Positions 1 to 10,207 of a stretch of DNA of 64,000 nucleotides are shown piece by piece. The translations under genes were made by a program, and so were the position numbers. Below the pieces are notes generated by a model. It worked only from the letters and a program-made list of their open reading frames with translations, was not told where the DNA came from and did not search any database. This DNA is from Gracilaria vermiculophylla (lineage: Eukaryota > Rhodophyta > Florideophyceae > Gracilariales > Gracilariaceae), in NCBI GenBank assembly GCA_019155205.2, contig JAHNZQ020000227.1, positions 1,570,689-1,634,688 of the forward strand, in the 5' to 3' direction. Within the stretch, counting starts at the first letter, position 1; each line of letters starts with the position of its first letter.

Positions 1-1
1 C

Positions 2-411
2 ACGCCGTGCGACGCGTGCGCCGCCGCCGACGCCGCCGTGTACTGCCACGCCGACCAGGCGTTCCTGTGCGCCCTGTGCGACCACGCCATCCACTCGGCC
101 AACAAGCTCTCGCTCCGCCACACGCGCGTCGCCGTGCACTGCTTCGCCGCCGCCGCCGCCGCCGCCGCCGCCGTCGCCGCGCCCGCCCTGCCCGACCACT
201 CGCTCTCGTCCACCACGCAGCCCTCCTCCGGCGCCCACCACCCCGACGCCCACCACCCCGACGCCCACCACCCCGACGCCCTCGTGCACCACCTGCTGTC
301 CAGCCCGGCGTCGGCCACCACCGCCTCCTCCACCACCCCGTCGTCGTCCGCGCTGCTCGCCGTCGACCACCTGCTGGACGCGCTCGTGCCGCAGCCGCAC
401 GTCGGCCCGCA

Positions 412-455
<44 letters not shown>

Positions 456-997
456 AGCCGCACCTCTCCTCGCTCGCCGGCGCCTTCGTCAAAAAGGAGG
501 CGCACACGCTGCTGCACAGCTCGGGCTTCGCGCTGGACGCCATCGTCCCGCAGCTCGACCTGCTGCACCCGCCCGCGCCCCCGTCATCGCCGCCGCCGCG
601 CGAGAGGCGCGCTCGCCCCGCCGCCGCGCCGCGCCGCGAGCCCCTGTCGCCGCTATCGTCGCCGCTGTCGTCGCCGCCGCCACCGCCGTCGCCGCACGCG
701 TCGCCGCACGCGTCGCCGCCCTCGCCGCCGCACTCGCCGCCGCCGCCGCACCAGCCGCTGGCGCGCGCCGTGCGCGCGGCGGCGGCCGCGCCGCTGGAGG
801 CGACGGCCGCGCAGCGCCGCGCGCGCCAGCGCCTGGCCGCGCTGCAGCGCTTCCGCAACAAGCGCGCCAACCGCAGCTTCCGCAAGCGCGTGCGCTACGC
901 CTGCCGCAAGCAGCTGGCCGACAGCCGCCCGCGCGTCAAGGGCCGCTTCGTCGGGCGCAACGCCGCGCCGCCCGCCGCCGTGCGCGCCGAGCCATGA
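2..997 (+). CDS. B-box zinc finger + CCT domain protein (CONSTANS-like), 5' partial
   Basis: The reading frame is open from base 2, so the N-terminus lies outside the window. The visible protein begins with an almost complete B-box: CDAC near bases 8-19, then YCHAD, LCALCD, H, SANKLSLRH, which is the CONSTANS-type Cys/Asp/His zinc pattern. A long Ala/Pro/Ser/His-rich linker follows, with poly-Ala runs and a repeated HHPDA unit at about bases 235-282. The C-terminus is a CCT domain (about bases 823-957) with the hallmark FRNKRANRSFRKRVRY and KGRFV. The stop is TGA. Proteins of this architecture are nuclear transcriptional regulators of light, clock and photoperiod responses in plants and green algae; CCT contacts NF-Y-like partners or DNA. 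Only one B-box is visible; a second could lie upstream. The family call is firm, the target genes are unknown. Confidence 0.92.
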
Positions 998-1334
998 GCG
1001 CGCGCGCGCGCGCGCGCCGCGCCGCGCCGCGCCTGCGCGAGGCTGTTTTTCGAGGGGGGGGGAAGGTTGGGGGGGGGGGGGGAGCCGCGCGCAACGCGCC
1101 GCGCTGCCGCGCGCCGCCGCGTCACCGGTAAACTGAAGAGCCGCTTTGAGCAGCACGTTTGTGCAGCGCGCAATCTGCGCGCGCCGAGCTGCGCCCAGCT
1201 GCGGCGCACGCCGCGCCGCGTGCGCGCCGACGTGGACGATTGTGCGCCACGCGCCGCCGCCGCCGCCGCGCGCGCGCGCGCGACTTGCTGCCGCCCGCGC
1301 GGCGCCCCCTCCGTCCGTCGCCGCTCCGCGCCTG
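998..1334. other. Convergent intergenic region
   Basis: This 337-bp gap lies between two genes that converge on it, so it should hold both 3' UTRs. It contains alternating GC dinucleotide runs (998-1030) and G-runs (1055-1082). No gene or RNA is recognised. Confidence 0.5.
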
Positions 1335-3914
1335 TCAGCAGCGCGCGCCGCCACCGCGCGCCGCCCCGCCGCCCGCCGTCGCCGCCCGTCCCCCCGCCGT
1401 CGCCGCCCGTCCCCCCGCCGCCGCCGCCGCCGCCGCCGCCGCCTCGCCGCCGCCGGCCTGCGCCTCAAAGTCGGCGCGCACCTGCGCCACGTCGAAGATG
1501 CCGCTGCGCAGCGTCTTCTCCAGCACCGCGCGCGGCACGGCGCGCAGCAGCCACGCGCGCAGCGCCACCGCCGGGCGCGCGCTCAGCTGCCCCAGCGCCA
1601 GCTGCTTGCGCGTCTCGCGCGCCATGGCGCGCACAAACGGCCGCCGCGCCAGCTCGTACGCGTACAGCGCCTCCAGGTGCCCGTCCGGCTCGCGCCAGTG
1701 CTTGGCCAGCTGCGTCGCCAGCACCACGCCGTCCTCGATCGCCAGGCACGCGCCCTGCCCCATGTTGGGCGAGATGGCGTGCGCCGCGTCGCCCACCAGC
1801 GCCACGCGCGGCGTGCTCCACGTCGGCAGCCCCGCGCAGTCCTCGATGCGGTGCATGTAGAAGCAGTGCGCCGGCGTCACGTCGTGCAGCGTCTTGAGCG
1901 GCTCCGGCCACTCGCAGCGCCGCAGCTTGGCCGCCGTCGCCGGCGGCCGCGCCGTCACCACCTTGACCCACCAGTACGCGCTGCGCCCGTCCGCGCTCAT
2001 GTAGCCGTGCGACGAGCGCAGCCGCGCCGCGTAGCAGATGCGCATCGTGCGCCGGTCGGGCGCGTCGCCCATCAGCCGCTCCACCTTGTCGCGCGCCTCG
2101 CGCCCCAGCTCCGGCAGGTGCAGCACCCCGCGGTAGCACACCTCGCCGCAGTAGCGCAGCGCCGCCCCCACGCCGGGCGCCACGTGCTCGCGCACCTTGG
2201 ACCGCGCCCCGTCGGCGCCCACCACCACGCGCGACGCCACCGTGTGCCGCCGCCCGTCGCCGTCGCCGTCGCGCAGCGCGTACGACACGTACACGCGGCT
2301 CAGGTGGTCGTGCTCGCCCACGCGCACGTCGCTCACGCCGTACTGCACCACGTGCGCCGGCACCAGCTGCCGCAGCCGCTCCATGAGCCGCCGCCGCGCC
2401 ACCAGCACAAAGTCGTGCCCGGTGGCGGCCGTGACGCGCCGCATGTCCACCGTGTTGAGCACGGCGGCGCCGCCGCCGTGGCGCGACAGCTGGCACATGT
2501 GCACCGTGTGCAGCGGGAAGCAGTGCTCGCGGAAGAAGGCGTCGTCCACGCCCAGCAGCCGCAGCAGCGCGATGGCGCTGGGCCACAGCGCCAGGTCGGC
2601 GCCGCCGCCGGCGTCCTCCGCGCTCGCGCGCCGCTCCAGCACGCGCACGGAGCGCCGCTGCTGCAGCAGCGCCGCGGCCACCACCAGCCCGGCCACGCCG
2701 GCGCCCACCACCGTCACGTCGCACTGCTGCGCGTCGCCGCACGCGGGCGACGACGCCGGCGCCGACGGCGTCGCCGTGCCATCTGGCTGCGCCTGCGCCT
2801 GCGCCTGCGCCTGCGCCTGCGCCTGCGCCTGCGCCTGCGCCTGCGCCTGCGCCTGCGCCTGCAATGGTGACGGCTGCGGCTGCGGCTGCGGCTGCGATGG
2901 GGACGGCGCAGCGTCGAGCGGTGCGAGCCAGGCGCGCGCAGAGCGCAGGGAGCGCCACACGAGCAGGGCGACGAGCGCCAGGCGCGCGTCCGCGATGCGG
3001 CCGCGCAGCAGCGTCTCCAGCAACACGGCGCACACGAGCAGGGTGGGCTGCGCCAGGGCGCGCGGCAGAAACGGGTCCAGGCGGTACGGGCAGGCGGCGA
3101 GGGCGGCGGACACGGCGACGGCGGGCGGGGCGGAGGCGGCCATGAGCAGCGCCAGGCGCACGGCGGGCAGCACAGCGGCGCTGCGCGCGTCGAAGACGGC
3201 GACGGCGGCGACGGCGCCAAAGGTGGCGGCGACGAGCGCGGCGTGGGCGCGCGCGGTGCGGCGCGGGCCGAGGCGCACGGCGAGGGTGATCTTGCGCGCG
3301 GCAAAGTCGGGGCGGCGGTCGGCCAGGTTGAGGGTGAGGAAGAGGGCCATCTTGGACAGGGCGGGCGGCAGCAGCAGCTGCAGCAGCAGCGGGTGCGACG
3401 CGGGGACGGCGGCGGGCTGGGCGCGCAGCGACAGCAGCGGCAGCAGCAGCGAGGTGATGACGGTGGCGGTGAGCTCGCCGGCGGCGCGGTGGTTGAGCAG
3501 CAGCGGCGGCGCCGAGTAGCTGCACGCCAGGGCGCAGATGAGCAGGGCGAGCGGGCGCGCGGGCGGCGGCACAACGACGGCGGCGGCGAGCAGCGACAGC
3601 AGGGCGAGCGCGACGCCGAGGCGCAGCACGTGGGCGGCGGGGATGGTGCCGGCGGTGATCTGGCGGCTGCCGCCGGTGACGCGCGAGACGTTGGCGTTGA
3701 GACGGTCCGAGCGGCGGTCGTAGTAGTCGCCGAGGTAGTGCGTGGCGAACTGCGTGATGAGGATGAAGGCCCACACGCGGGCGAAGGCGGCGTAGGAGAA
3801 CGGGCGCGACAGCAGCGACGCGGCCAGGTGCGTCAGCGCCGAGATGGTGGTCATCTGCGTGCGCAGCAGGCGGAAGAGCGCCATCGCGTAGGTGGAGCGC
3901 TTGAGCGACGGCAT
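1335..3914 (-). CDS. UbiA-family prenyltransferase fused to FAD-dependent monooxygenase
   Basis: One uninterrupted 859-residue frame holds two enzymes. Residues about 20-330 form a polytopic UbiA/MenA-like prenyltransferase, with the first Asp-rich motif GDYYDRRSD at about 62-70 and the second NLADRRPDFAARK at about 195-207. Both should bind the Mg-prenyl diphosphate. A Gln-Ala repeat linker (about 352-375) leads into a group A flavin monooxygenase: GAGVAG Rossmann motif (about 404-409), GADGARSK 'DG' motif (about 566) and VGDAAHAISPNMGQG 'GD' motif (about 705). The C-terminus is Ala/Gly-rich. MenA-type enzymes prenylate naphthoquinone or aromatic precursors. Group A monooxygenases hydroxylate or epoxidise aromatic or isoprenoid substrates, as in ubiquinone, zeaxanthin epoxide and meroterpenoid pathways. 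The order suggests prenylation followed by oxygenation of one quinone or meroterpenoid; this is inference. The start is the first ATG, and no clear transit peptide is visible. The stop is TGA. Confidence 0.88.
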   Translation of the reverse strand: MPSLKRSTYAMALFRLLRTQMTTISALTHLAASLLSRPFSYAAFARVWAFILITQFATHYLGDYYDRRSDRLNANVSRVTGGSRQITAGTIPAAHVLRLGVALALLSLLAAAVVVPPPARPLALLICALACSYSAPPLLLNHRAAGELTATVITSLLLPLLSLRAQPAAVPASHPLLLQLLLPPALSKMALFLTLNLADRRPDFAARKITLAVRLGPRRTARAHAALVAATFGAVAAVAVFDARSAAVLPAVRLALLMAASAPPAVAVSAALAACPYRLDPFLPRALAQPTLLVCAVLLETLLRGRIADARLALVALLVWRSLRSARAWLAPLDAAPSPSQPQPQPQPSPLQAQAQAQAQAQAQAQAQAQAQAQAQPDGTATPSAPASSPACGDAQQCDVTVVGAGVAGLVVAAALLQQRRSVRVLERRASAEDAGGGADLALWPSAIALLRLLGVDDAFFREHCFPLHTVHMCQLSRHGGGAAVLNTVDMRRVTAATGHDFVLVARRRLMERLRQLVPAHVVQYGVSDVRVGEHDHLSRVYVSYALRDGDGDGRRHTVASRVVVGADGARSKVREHVAPGVGAALRYCGEVCYRGVLHLPELGREARDKVERLMGDAPDRRTMRICYAARLRSSHGYMSADGRSAYWWVKVVTARPPATAAKLRRCEWPEPLKTLHDVTPAHCFYMHRIEDCAGLPTWSTPRVALVGDAAHAISPNMGQGACLAIEDGVVLATQLAKHWREPDGHLEALYAYELARRPFVRAMARETRKQLALGQLSARPAVALRAWLLRAVPRAVLEKTLRSGIFDVAQVRADFEAQAGGGEAAAAAAAAAGGRAATAGGRAATAGGGAARGGGARC
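2791..2862 (-). repeat. Perfect hexanucleotide repeat encoding the Gln-Ala linker
   Basis: Twelve perfect tandem copies of GCCTGC on the plus strand encode about 24 residues of alternating Gln and Ala in the linker between the prenyltransferase and monooxygenase halves. Perfect identity implies recent slippage, so linker length probably varies between strains. Confidence 0.95.
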
Positions 3915-6110
3915 GGGCGGGGTCGGGACGCAGCGGCGGCGGCGATGACGGCGACGACGGCGGGCGGCGGGCGGCGAGGACGGCGATGCCGGTAGACGGT
4001 GGGCGGTGGGCGGTGGGCGGCGATCGAGGAGCGGAGTGTAAGGGAGCGGTGTTGAGGGGCAGGGGGCTTGGCAGCAGGCGCAGCCACTGCTGCCGCGTCG
4101 CGCAGTAAAAGCGCTGGCGCCGTCGTGGGTGCATTACGTAACGTCAGCGGCGCGTGCCGCCGCGTGTACAGTTGGGCGAGCGACTGCCGCGCCGCGCGCG
4201 CCGCGCGCCGCGCCGTCGCCGTCGCCGTCGCCGCGCCCTGCGCCGCTGCGCACACACTTCCTCTCCGCGCGCCCACCCGCGTGTTGCGCGCTCGCACGGC
4301 AGCCCGCTCTCGCAAAGCTCGCGCAGGGAAACGCCGGCACAGCCAAAGGCTGCGCATGGAGACGCGGCTGGCTGGCCGCTGCCCGACGCAGCCCTTTGCA
4401 AACACGTACCCGGCGCACACGGCTCGCGCTCCGCACACACAGCCAGACGCCAGACGCCAGACGCCAGACGCCAGACGCCGAGCAGCTCCCCCCCCCCCCA
4501 ACTGCAATGCGGCGCTTGCTGCTCCAATTGAAAGCACCGGCTGCCCGCACCGAGATCCAAGCGCGTTCGGCGTGACTCACGACTGCGTCGCGAATCCTGC
4601 GCAACCCATTGCAAGAGCCCAGGTAGCGGAGACGGACAAGGTGTTGCACGTGAGTCGTAAACCGCGATGTGCGCACCCAACAATACCTCGGCCACACTCC
4701 GCGCGCGGCTCACGCTTTCAACCTGCTTTCGTGCCGCTCTTTCCAAGTCGGACGAATGAACACGTGCACCTTGCGTTCTTGCAACACTGCCCTTCTTCGC
4801 AAACCTCCAACGGAATAACGCCACAACGGCTGCCGCACGGCATTCGAACTGCGCATCGTTTCTTATTCGCCGGCCTACGTTGCAGTCCAAATCCTCCAAC
4901 ATCCTTTCAGACACATTGACCGCGGCGCAGCACACAGCCACTATCATCGGGAACGTCACGAGTCGCGTAGGCACGGTGCACATTGCTCAAATACAAATCT
5001 ACACGATGATAGGCGGCCGAATTGTGATGCAATCACACCAACAGCTGGCGTTTACATCCGGATACCACAACGCCTCCTCCTTGAAGACACTTGTAAGCGA
5101 GACGGGGGTGACCCAGCGCAGTGCGCAACGTGCCATCTGTCGTGGTGCAAAGCACTTGATCCAAACTGCAGCCGTCAAAACTCTTCCACGTTGCGTTGGG
5201 AGAACGATTGACAGAAGAATGCATTCAAATGATCTCCGCCAGGCGTGTCAGGAACAACGATGTATACATTGTCACATTGTCAGCTGTACGGGGGAGGGGT
5301 GGGGGGGGTAAGAAGACACCAGTGATCTGTCAGGTAGGGTGCGAACGGTGTGATATTCCGAACGTACCCTCGTACCCTTCGTAGACACATTCTTTCTCAC
5401 GCAAAGATTGCCAAAATGCGTTTTCCTCCGATTCACGCAAAGCTGATGGTGCTCTGAAAAGCTCAACCGCCACGAATGCGCGCACATGAACCGTTGTGGT
5501 TTGCGCAGTGTGCGGCAAAGCATTGGCCAACATGCAACGCCGCTTCGATTCCGAATATTTGCAACTGCGAACGCAAACAAAGTTGGGATCTGAAAACGAT
5601 ACAAGGAACGCTGAATCGGCTGAAAAACGAAGGAGCGATTGAAAGAATGAACCTCAAGCAGGGATACAGAAATCCTAAACTAAAAAAGAAAGCATCGAGA
5701 TGGATAAGGCTCTAGCCCGGAAACGCTGTCAACAAGGCACATGCCCTCCGTAGCCTCAAGCACTCACGTGACCGCGTTGGATTTCAGAAGTTGTGGTAAA
5801 GTAGATGGTTGAGAAAGCCGTTCTGCGGCGGTGGCGGTGCTTACATCCTTGTGTAGAGAAAAGCTTGTCCGGCTCTCGTACGTTAAAAGTACCGGCCCGA
5901 TGGACAGATATAAAAAAGGCAGCCAACAAACAAAAAGTCAGAAAAAAACGCCAAAAAAGTGAACACATGTAACACAATAGTGAAGTGCCATAGATGCAAC
6001 AGCAGCATGCCAAAAAGGTGTAACATTTCAACATGTACAGTTATGGGGCGCTCCGAAAAACACAAATTTGTGTCACCACTCAAATATCAAAATACGTTTG
6101 GGGGATTTGA
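3915..6110. other. Upstream region of the fusion gene; no recognised gene
   Basis: The sequence grades from GC-rich promoter-like DNA (3915-4500) to mixed composition. Short open frames exist at 4880-5311 (+, 143 aa) and 5476-5715 (+, 79 aa, basic C-terminus). Neither resembles a family I know, and neither is supported by splice signals. I see no RNA gene. Confidence 0.4.
4444..4478. repeat. Tandem 7-mer repeat (CAGACGC x5)
   Basis: Five perfect head-to-tail copies of CAGACGC lie about 540 bp upstream of the fusion gene's start codon. They could be a minisatellite or a cluster of binding sites; nothing distinguishes these. Confidence 0.9.
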
Positions 6111-7287
6111 TACAGTCTGTTTCAAAATCATAACACGTCGGTGTCAAAGTAAAACAATTGTGATTTTGGTACTGTACGCCTACAAAATCAAGATTTCAAA
6201 TAAATTCAAGTCCGAAAACCGTTTTAAAAACATAACAGCTTTACCAACTTTTAGTCTCTTTTGGCGACTCAGTAACTACTTTTTCCACCTTTTTGCTGAG
6301 TAACGCTAATACAGTGTTTGGGCATCGAAATAATGTAGCCATTAATTGTTGAAATAGAAATATTCTCCCAACAATTCTTAATACAGTTTTTCAAATCAAA
6401 TACTGTGCTAAACTGCCTTCCTTGGCCATACACCATCCATGACAATAAACCCCACAATTTTGCCATGGAATTTAAGTCTGGTGAGCGCGCTGGCCAATCC
6501 ATTGCCGTACTGTTTGCTTCTCGTAGCCATTCTGCCACCAGCTTAGATTTGTGTACCGGTGCATTATCTTGTTGAAAAAAAATTTTCTCCGTGTACGCAA
6601 TATCCGTAATGTAGCATATAGTTATAAAAAACTTCTTGGTAGCATGCCAAGTCCCTATTTCCATCAATAAATGCAATATCTGTTTTTCCATATTTTGATA
6701 TACCAGCCCATATCATCACAGAACCACCTCCAGAGTCTTTTATCCACAAATTAGAGCTTTCTTTTCTTAGACCATGCGTCCAAGATGAACTTTTTCTCGT
6801 CAGAAAAACAAATGACTGTGTCTCATTGAGCTTTCCAGCACGCCATGTTTGCACACCAAGATTTCCTTTTTTGCTTATAATGGTCTTCTAGAACGAATTT
6901 ATTAATCATTTTTTATACTTGAACCACTTCTTGATATTGATTGCACTTCCAACCTTTGACTTAGAAACAGTAAGGTTTGAGTTTTTTTGCAATTTTATTA
7001 TCTGAAACAATTTTATGAGACAGTTCCCGTTTTATACCGCGTTTATCTGCAGGACTTAAAAGTTGTGGACGCCTTGCAGATTTTTTTGTTTCATAGGTTG
7101 CTGAAATTTTGAGAAAACAGAGGATTGTGCCCGGATGACGGTTTAAAAGAAGCCAAATTTTAGCATAAAAATTTTGATAAGCCTTTAGTTGTATGATTTC
7201 AAGCTGTTTGGAGCGCACAAGAGGTGATCCTTGAGCCACAATGATGGATGTTATGGATGTGGTGGTATGATTATGAAACGATTTCTA
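6111..7287 (-). mobile_element. Tc1/mariner-like transposon, decayed
   Basis: Imperfect terminal inverted repeats start with TACAGTCTGTTTCAAAATCA at 6111 and end near 7287, with TA at both tips as expected for this superfamily. Minus-strand fragments inside give a Tc1 transposase in order: an N-terminal HTH part with RRPQLLSPADKRGIKRE (about 7040-7090), a middle DDE segment GGSVMIWAGISKYG (about 6690-6730), FQQDNAPVH (about 6550-6580), and DWPARSPDLN (about 6470-6500), where the family has SPDLNPIENLW. Frameshifts, stops and a damaged final catalytic block make it non-functional. The same family recurs at the right end of the window and as fragments at 27.2 and 39.8 kb. Confidence 0.85.
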
Positions 7288-8026
7288 CTCATATGTTGTG
7301 CAAATAGCACACTACAATACTACCTCGGCGCGTATTCCAGACATGATATGAATTTGAAGCGCACTGTAAGACTGATATCGCCACGAAAAGTCCGTACCAA
7401 TTCCGCAACTCAAGTACACAACTGTGTGCGAGTATGACCCCGAGTACGAGCGTCCGCATGCCTTTCATATCTACAATCTTGCTCGCGATGCTGATGCACC
7501 GTCAGCGCAGCGTGCCACGGCTCGGCTTTCAAAATCGTTGAACAATTGCGAGAAGACGACGCTGCGATCGCAGAGTAACCCATCAGGCGTTACACAGTCC
7601 TACCATTTCCCGTTTACGGTACTACTTCAGTCCGAGTGCGATCGATCTTTTATTACGGGGACCTGCTTTGCCGATTAAACTTTTGTTGCTTTACTACAGC
7701 AGTTTTCTTCTCCGTACAGCAAATTTTCTCCATAGTCAGAGGACGGAAAAATCAGGATCATCGCCTGTGCGAATCGCATTAGGGGGTGCCCGAGAAGTAT
7801 GTACGCGACTTCGTGTCTAGGATTGGTTCCTGCATTGCAGGGAACAGGCGGATCAATGTTTACGTTATACATGCTCTTTGGTAAAGCATCGTCTGTGTGT
7901 TCGATTTATATTCGTTTTGGGTGACAGCTGCTGCTCTGTATACATTCGAGGGACAGCAAGGCACAAGTGCAAATCCCAAATCAGCACAAGATCGAACAGT
8001 ATAAGACTGCATTTTCGACTGATTAA
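7288..8026. other. Probable 5' part of the Harbinger element; no intact frame
   Basis: This stretch lies between the Tc1 relic and the readable Harbinger transposase. An ORF at 7424-7678 (+, 84 aa) is not recognised. By position it should include the decayed N-terminal transposase region, but I could not align it convincingly. Confidence 0.3.
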
Positions 8027-8666
8027 ATGTCTCTGCAAGATGTATACGCTGTAGAAGATGGGCTCAAGATATGTGTAGAGCAGTCTGGGGACTTCGTAAT
8101 ACAGAACATATTTTACAACGGCTGGACGCACAACCACTACGTATGTAATGTCTTTGTTTTTCGACCCTCGGAGACTATCACACCATGCGAAATCAATGCA
8201 CCCGGATTTATGCGTGACTCGCAAATAGCAGAATGGGGTTGAGTGTACAAAAAACGTGAAGATTACTTCAGGACTTTTGAGGGCTGATGTGTGGAAGACT
8301 CTGCGCTTTCAAAAAGGGACTACGTCTTCCTCATCAAAATCCGTACAGGACGAAACCAAGGCAATCTGTGCAGCGGAAGTTGTTCGCTTAAGACAAGCAA
8401 CTTCTGCGAGACAGGCATTGGAGTGGGGTATGTGGGCTTTTCTAGGATCATTCCCAAGGATGAAAGATCGTTTAGTTCATGAAAAACATGGCGAACGAAA
8501 GCTAATGCTACTCTCTACTGCCCTACTCTTCAACTTAAGATCTCGTATAGATAGTGGCAACCAGGTCCTATCTTCGTATATGCTGCATCTCAGTGCAGAG
8601 GTCAACTTTTTTTGCATGAATCGCTACATATCTAAGGATCTTCAGCGCGAGCATTCTGAGTTATGA
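8027..8666 (+). pseudogene. PIF/Harbinger DDE transposase, C-terminal two-thirds, degenerate
   Basis: The translation follows the DDE_Tnp_4 pattern: a first acidic block VEDGLKI, then FYNGWTHNHYVCNVFVF, then NAPGFMRDSQIAEWG carrying the second Asp. After two in-frame TGA codons (near 8240 and 8285) it continues with CVEDSALSKRDYVFLIK. After a frameshift near 8340 it resumes with ATSARQALEWGMWAF, which holds the catalytic Glu, and NLRSRIDSGNQVLSSYM. The order and spacing match PIF/Harbinger transposases. The lesions show the copy is dead. The downstream minus-strand ORF is the second protein of such elements. Confidence 0.82.
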
Positions 8667-8897
8667 GTATCGTCATCATTTCCAAAACCTGCTGATGACG
8701 TGTCCACTCTTGCTGAGCTCTGCTTCTGTTTTCTTTTCTTTCCTCTTGAGGACACCTCATATCATCTACTCTGCACTGCTGCTCTTGCAAGAGCGACATT
8801 TGGAAAAGCTGGTAAAACTTTTCTCCTTCTATTCCTCTCAATGTGCGTGGAAGGCGAGTTTGGGAACGCTTCATGACGATAGGGCGCGCACCGACAG

Positions 8898-9755
8898 TTA
8901 GCCGAGGACTATGAATAGCATCAGCGAAGTGTTGTTCGTGGTGGCGGGAACGAATCCAAAATTTGGCGATTTTGGGGAAGCGAGCTCGATTTCATCCGAG
9001 TCCATTTTTTTATCAGCTCCGTTATCACTTTTCGGTAGAATTAGGCCAATAGTCTCGTCTGCATCTGCTTTTTCCCCTATGTTGGCTCTTTCGAACATGC
9101 AGAAGCGCAAGCTCTTAGCACGCTGCACGTCATCCGGCATCATCGGATCGCCGGAGGGAATATTGCGACGGTGAAGTGTGGAAAACTTACGTTTCATACT
9201 ATCCACAGCGCGCTTCTCCACGAAAAACATCTCTCATTGCTCCTTCACAACCATATCCCACTCTTCTTTGCAAAGAGGTAGATACTTCTCTATTATATTC
9301 AGTACACTTTCAACTTCCTTCTGCTTGAAGCCAATTCCTCGACTACAAGTATAACGAAGACCGCCTCGCTGACGAGGTAGCTGCATCGAGAGATGAACAA
9401 ATGTAGGAGTATCAGAACGGCTTCCATATCCATATGCTTGATATGAAGATTGTGAAGCCGTAGTGGGAGCTGCACATGGAGTGGGTGTATTTTGCAAAAT
9501 TAAGGCACCAGAATTTAACGGAGACGATTGGGAAGCGCTCAGCAACGACGCCGGGGTTGTGGGAGGTTGCGGAGAAGAAATGACGGATCGAGCGTCTTCA
9601 ACAGGAGTGGCCAAAGCAAGTCCTGAAGTTGGTGAAGAAGAGCAATGAAAAATGTCTGCTGGAGGCTTTTGAAGGGCAATGGTTCTGGATTCCATACCAT
9701 GGGGCTGCGGAAGGGAGGAGGGAGAGGTGGGTTTTTGGTGCAAAATGCTACGCAA
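8898..9755 (-). pseudogene. Harbinger-associated SANT/Myb-like DNA-binding protein, interrupted
   Basis: Autonomous Harbinger elements encode a Myb/SANT-like partner that brings the transposase to the ends. Here a Ser/Pro/Thr-rich N-terminal region leads into RGIGFKQKEVESVLNIIEKY, then LPLCKEEWDMVV, an in-frame TGA (about 9234), EMFFVEKRAVDSMKRKF and NIPSGDPMMPDDVQRAK. This is the usual 'Rt..sL+rKF..L...+.PTGdP.cP..v..Ak' pattern. It is transcribed convergently with the transposase fragment. The single TGA could have arisen from CGA (Arg). Beyond it the frame runs on to an acidic tail ending near 8898. Confidence 0.72.
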
Positions 9756-10107
9756 GCTCGCCTTTTACAAAGCGCGTTCCCAGCGCTCAGGGTATGCGTA
9801 GCGCGCTTTCTTCTATTGCGCACCAAAACTTGATATTTGCTACACTGGAGCAAAATGTCGGACAAGTCGGAGGCATAGCAACTTGGAGAGGTTTGGGCGC
9901 ACTCTTTCGGTGCAAAACGTACTGTCGGTCGCGAATGTTGCGGAATGTGCCATACATTGCTGGAACACACGTGTGGAATATTCCAGTATTGTCTAGCATA
10001 TTGCACGCTTTGTTGGCCCAGCAAAGACTACAGTATTTTAGTGATGCTGGCGCAAATTGTCGCTTTATTATTGGTTAGTGTGCAGCTATGGAGGCCTCTA
10101 GAAGCCA

Positions 10108-10207
10108 NNNNNNNNNNNNNNNNNNNNNNNNNNNNNNNNNNNNNNNNNNNNNNNNNNNNNNNNNNNNNNNNNNNNNNNNNNNNNNNNNNNNNNNNNNNNN
10201 NNNNNNN
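10108..10207. other. Assembly gap (100 N)
   Basis: A run of exactly 100 N marks a scaffold join of unknown true size. It probably cuts off the distal end of the Harbinger element. Confidence 0.99.

Noticed and set aside
1465..4134. 889-codon minus-strand frame overlapping the fusion enzyme
   Set aside because: It is a shadow of the fusion gene in another frame: Arg/Ala/Gly-rich with no domain pattern, while the 859-residue frame has complete motifs.
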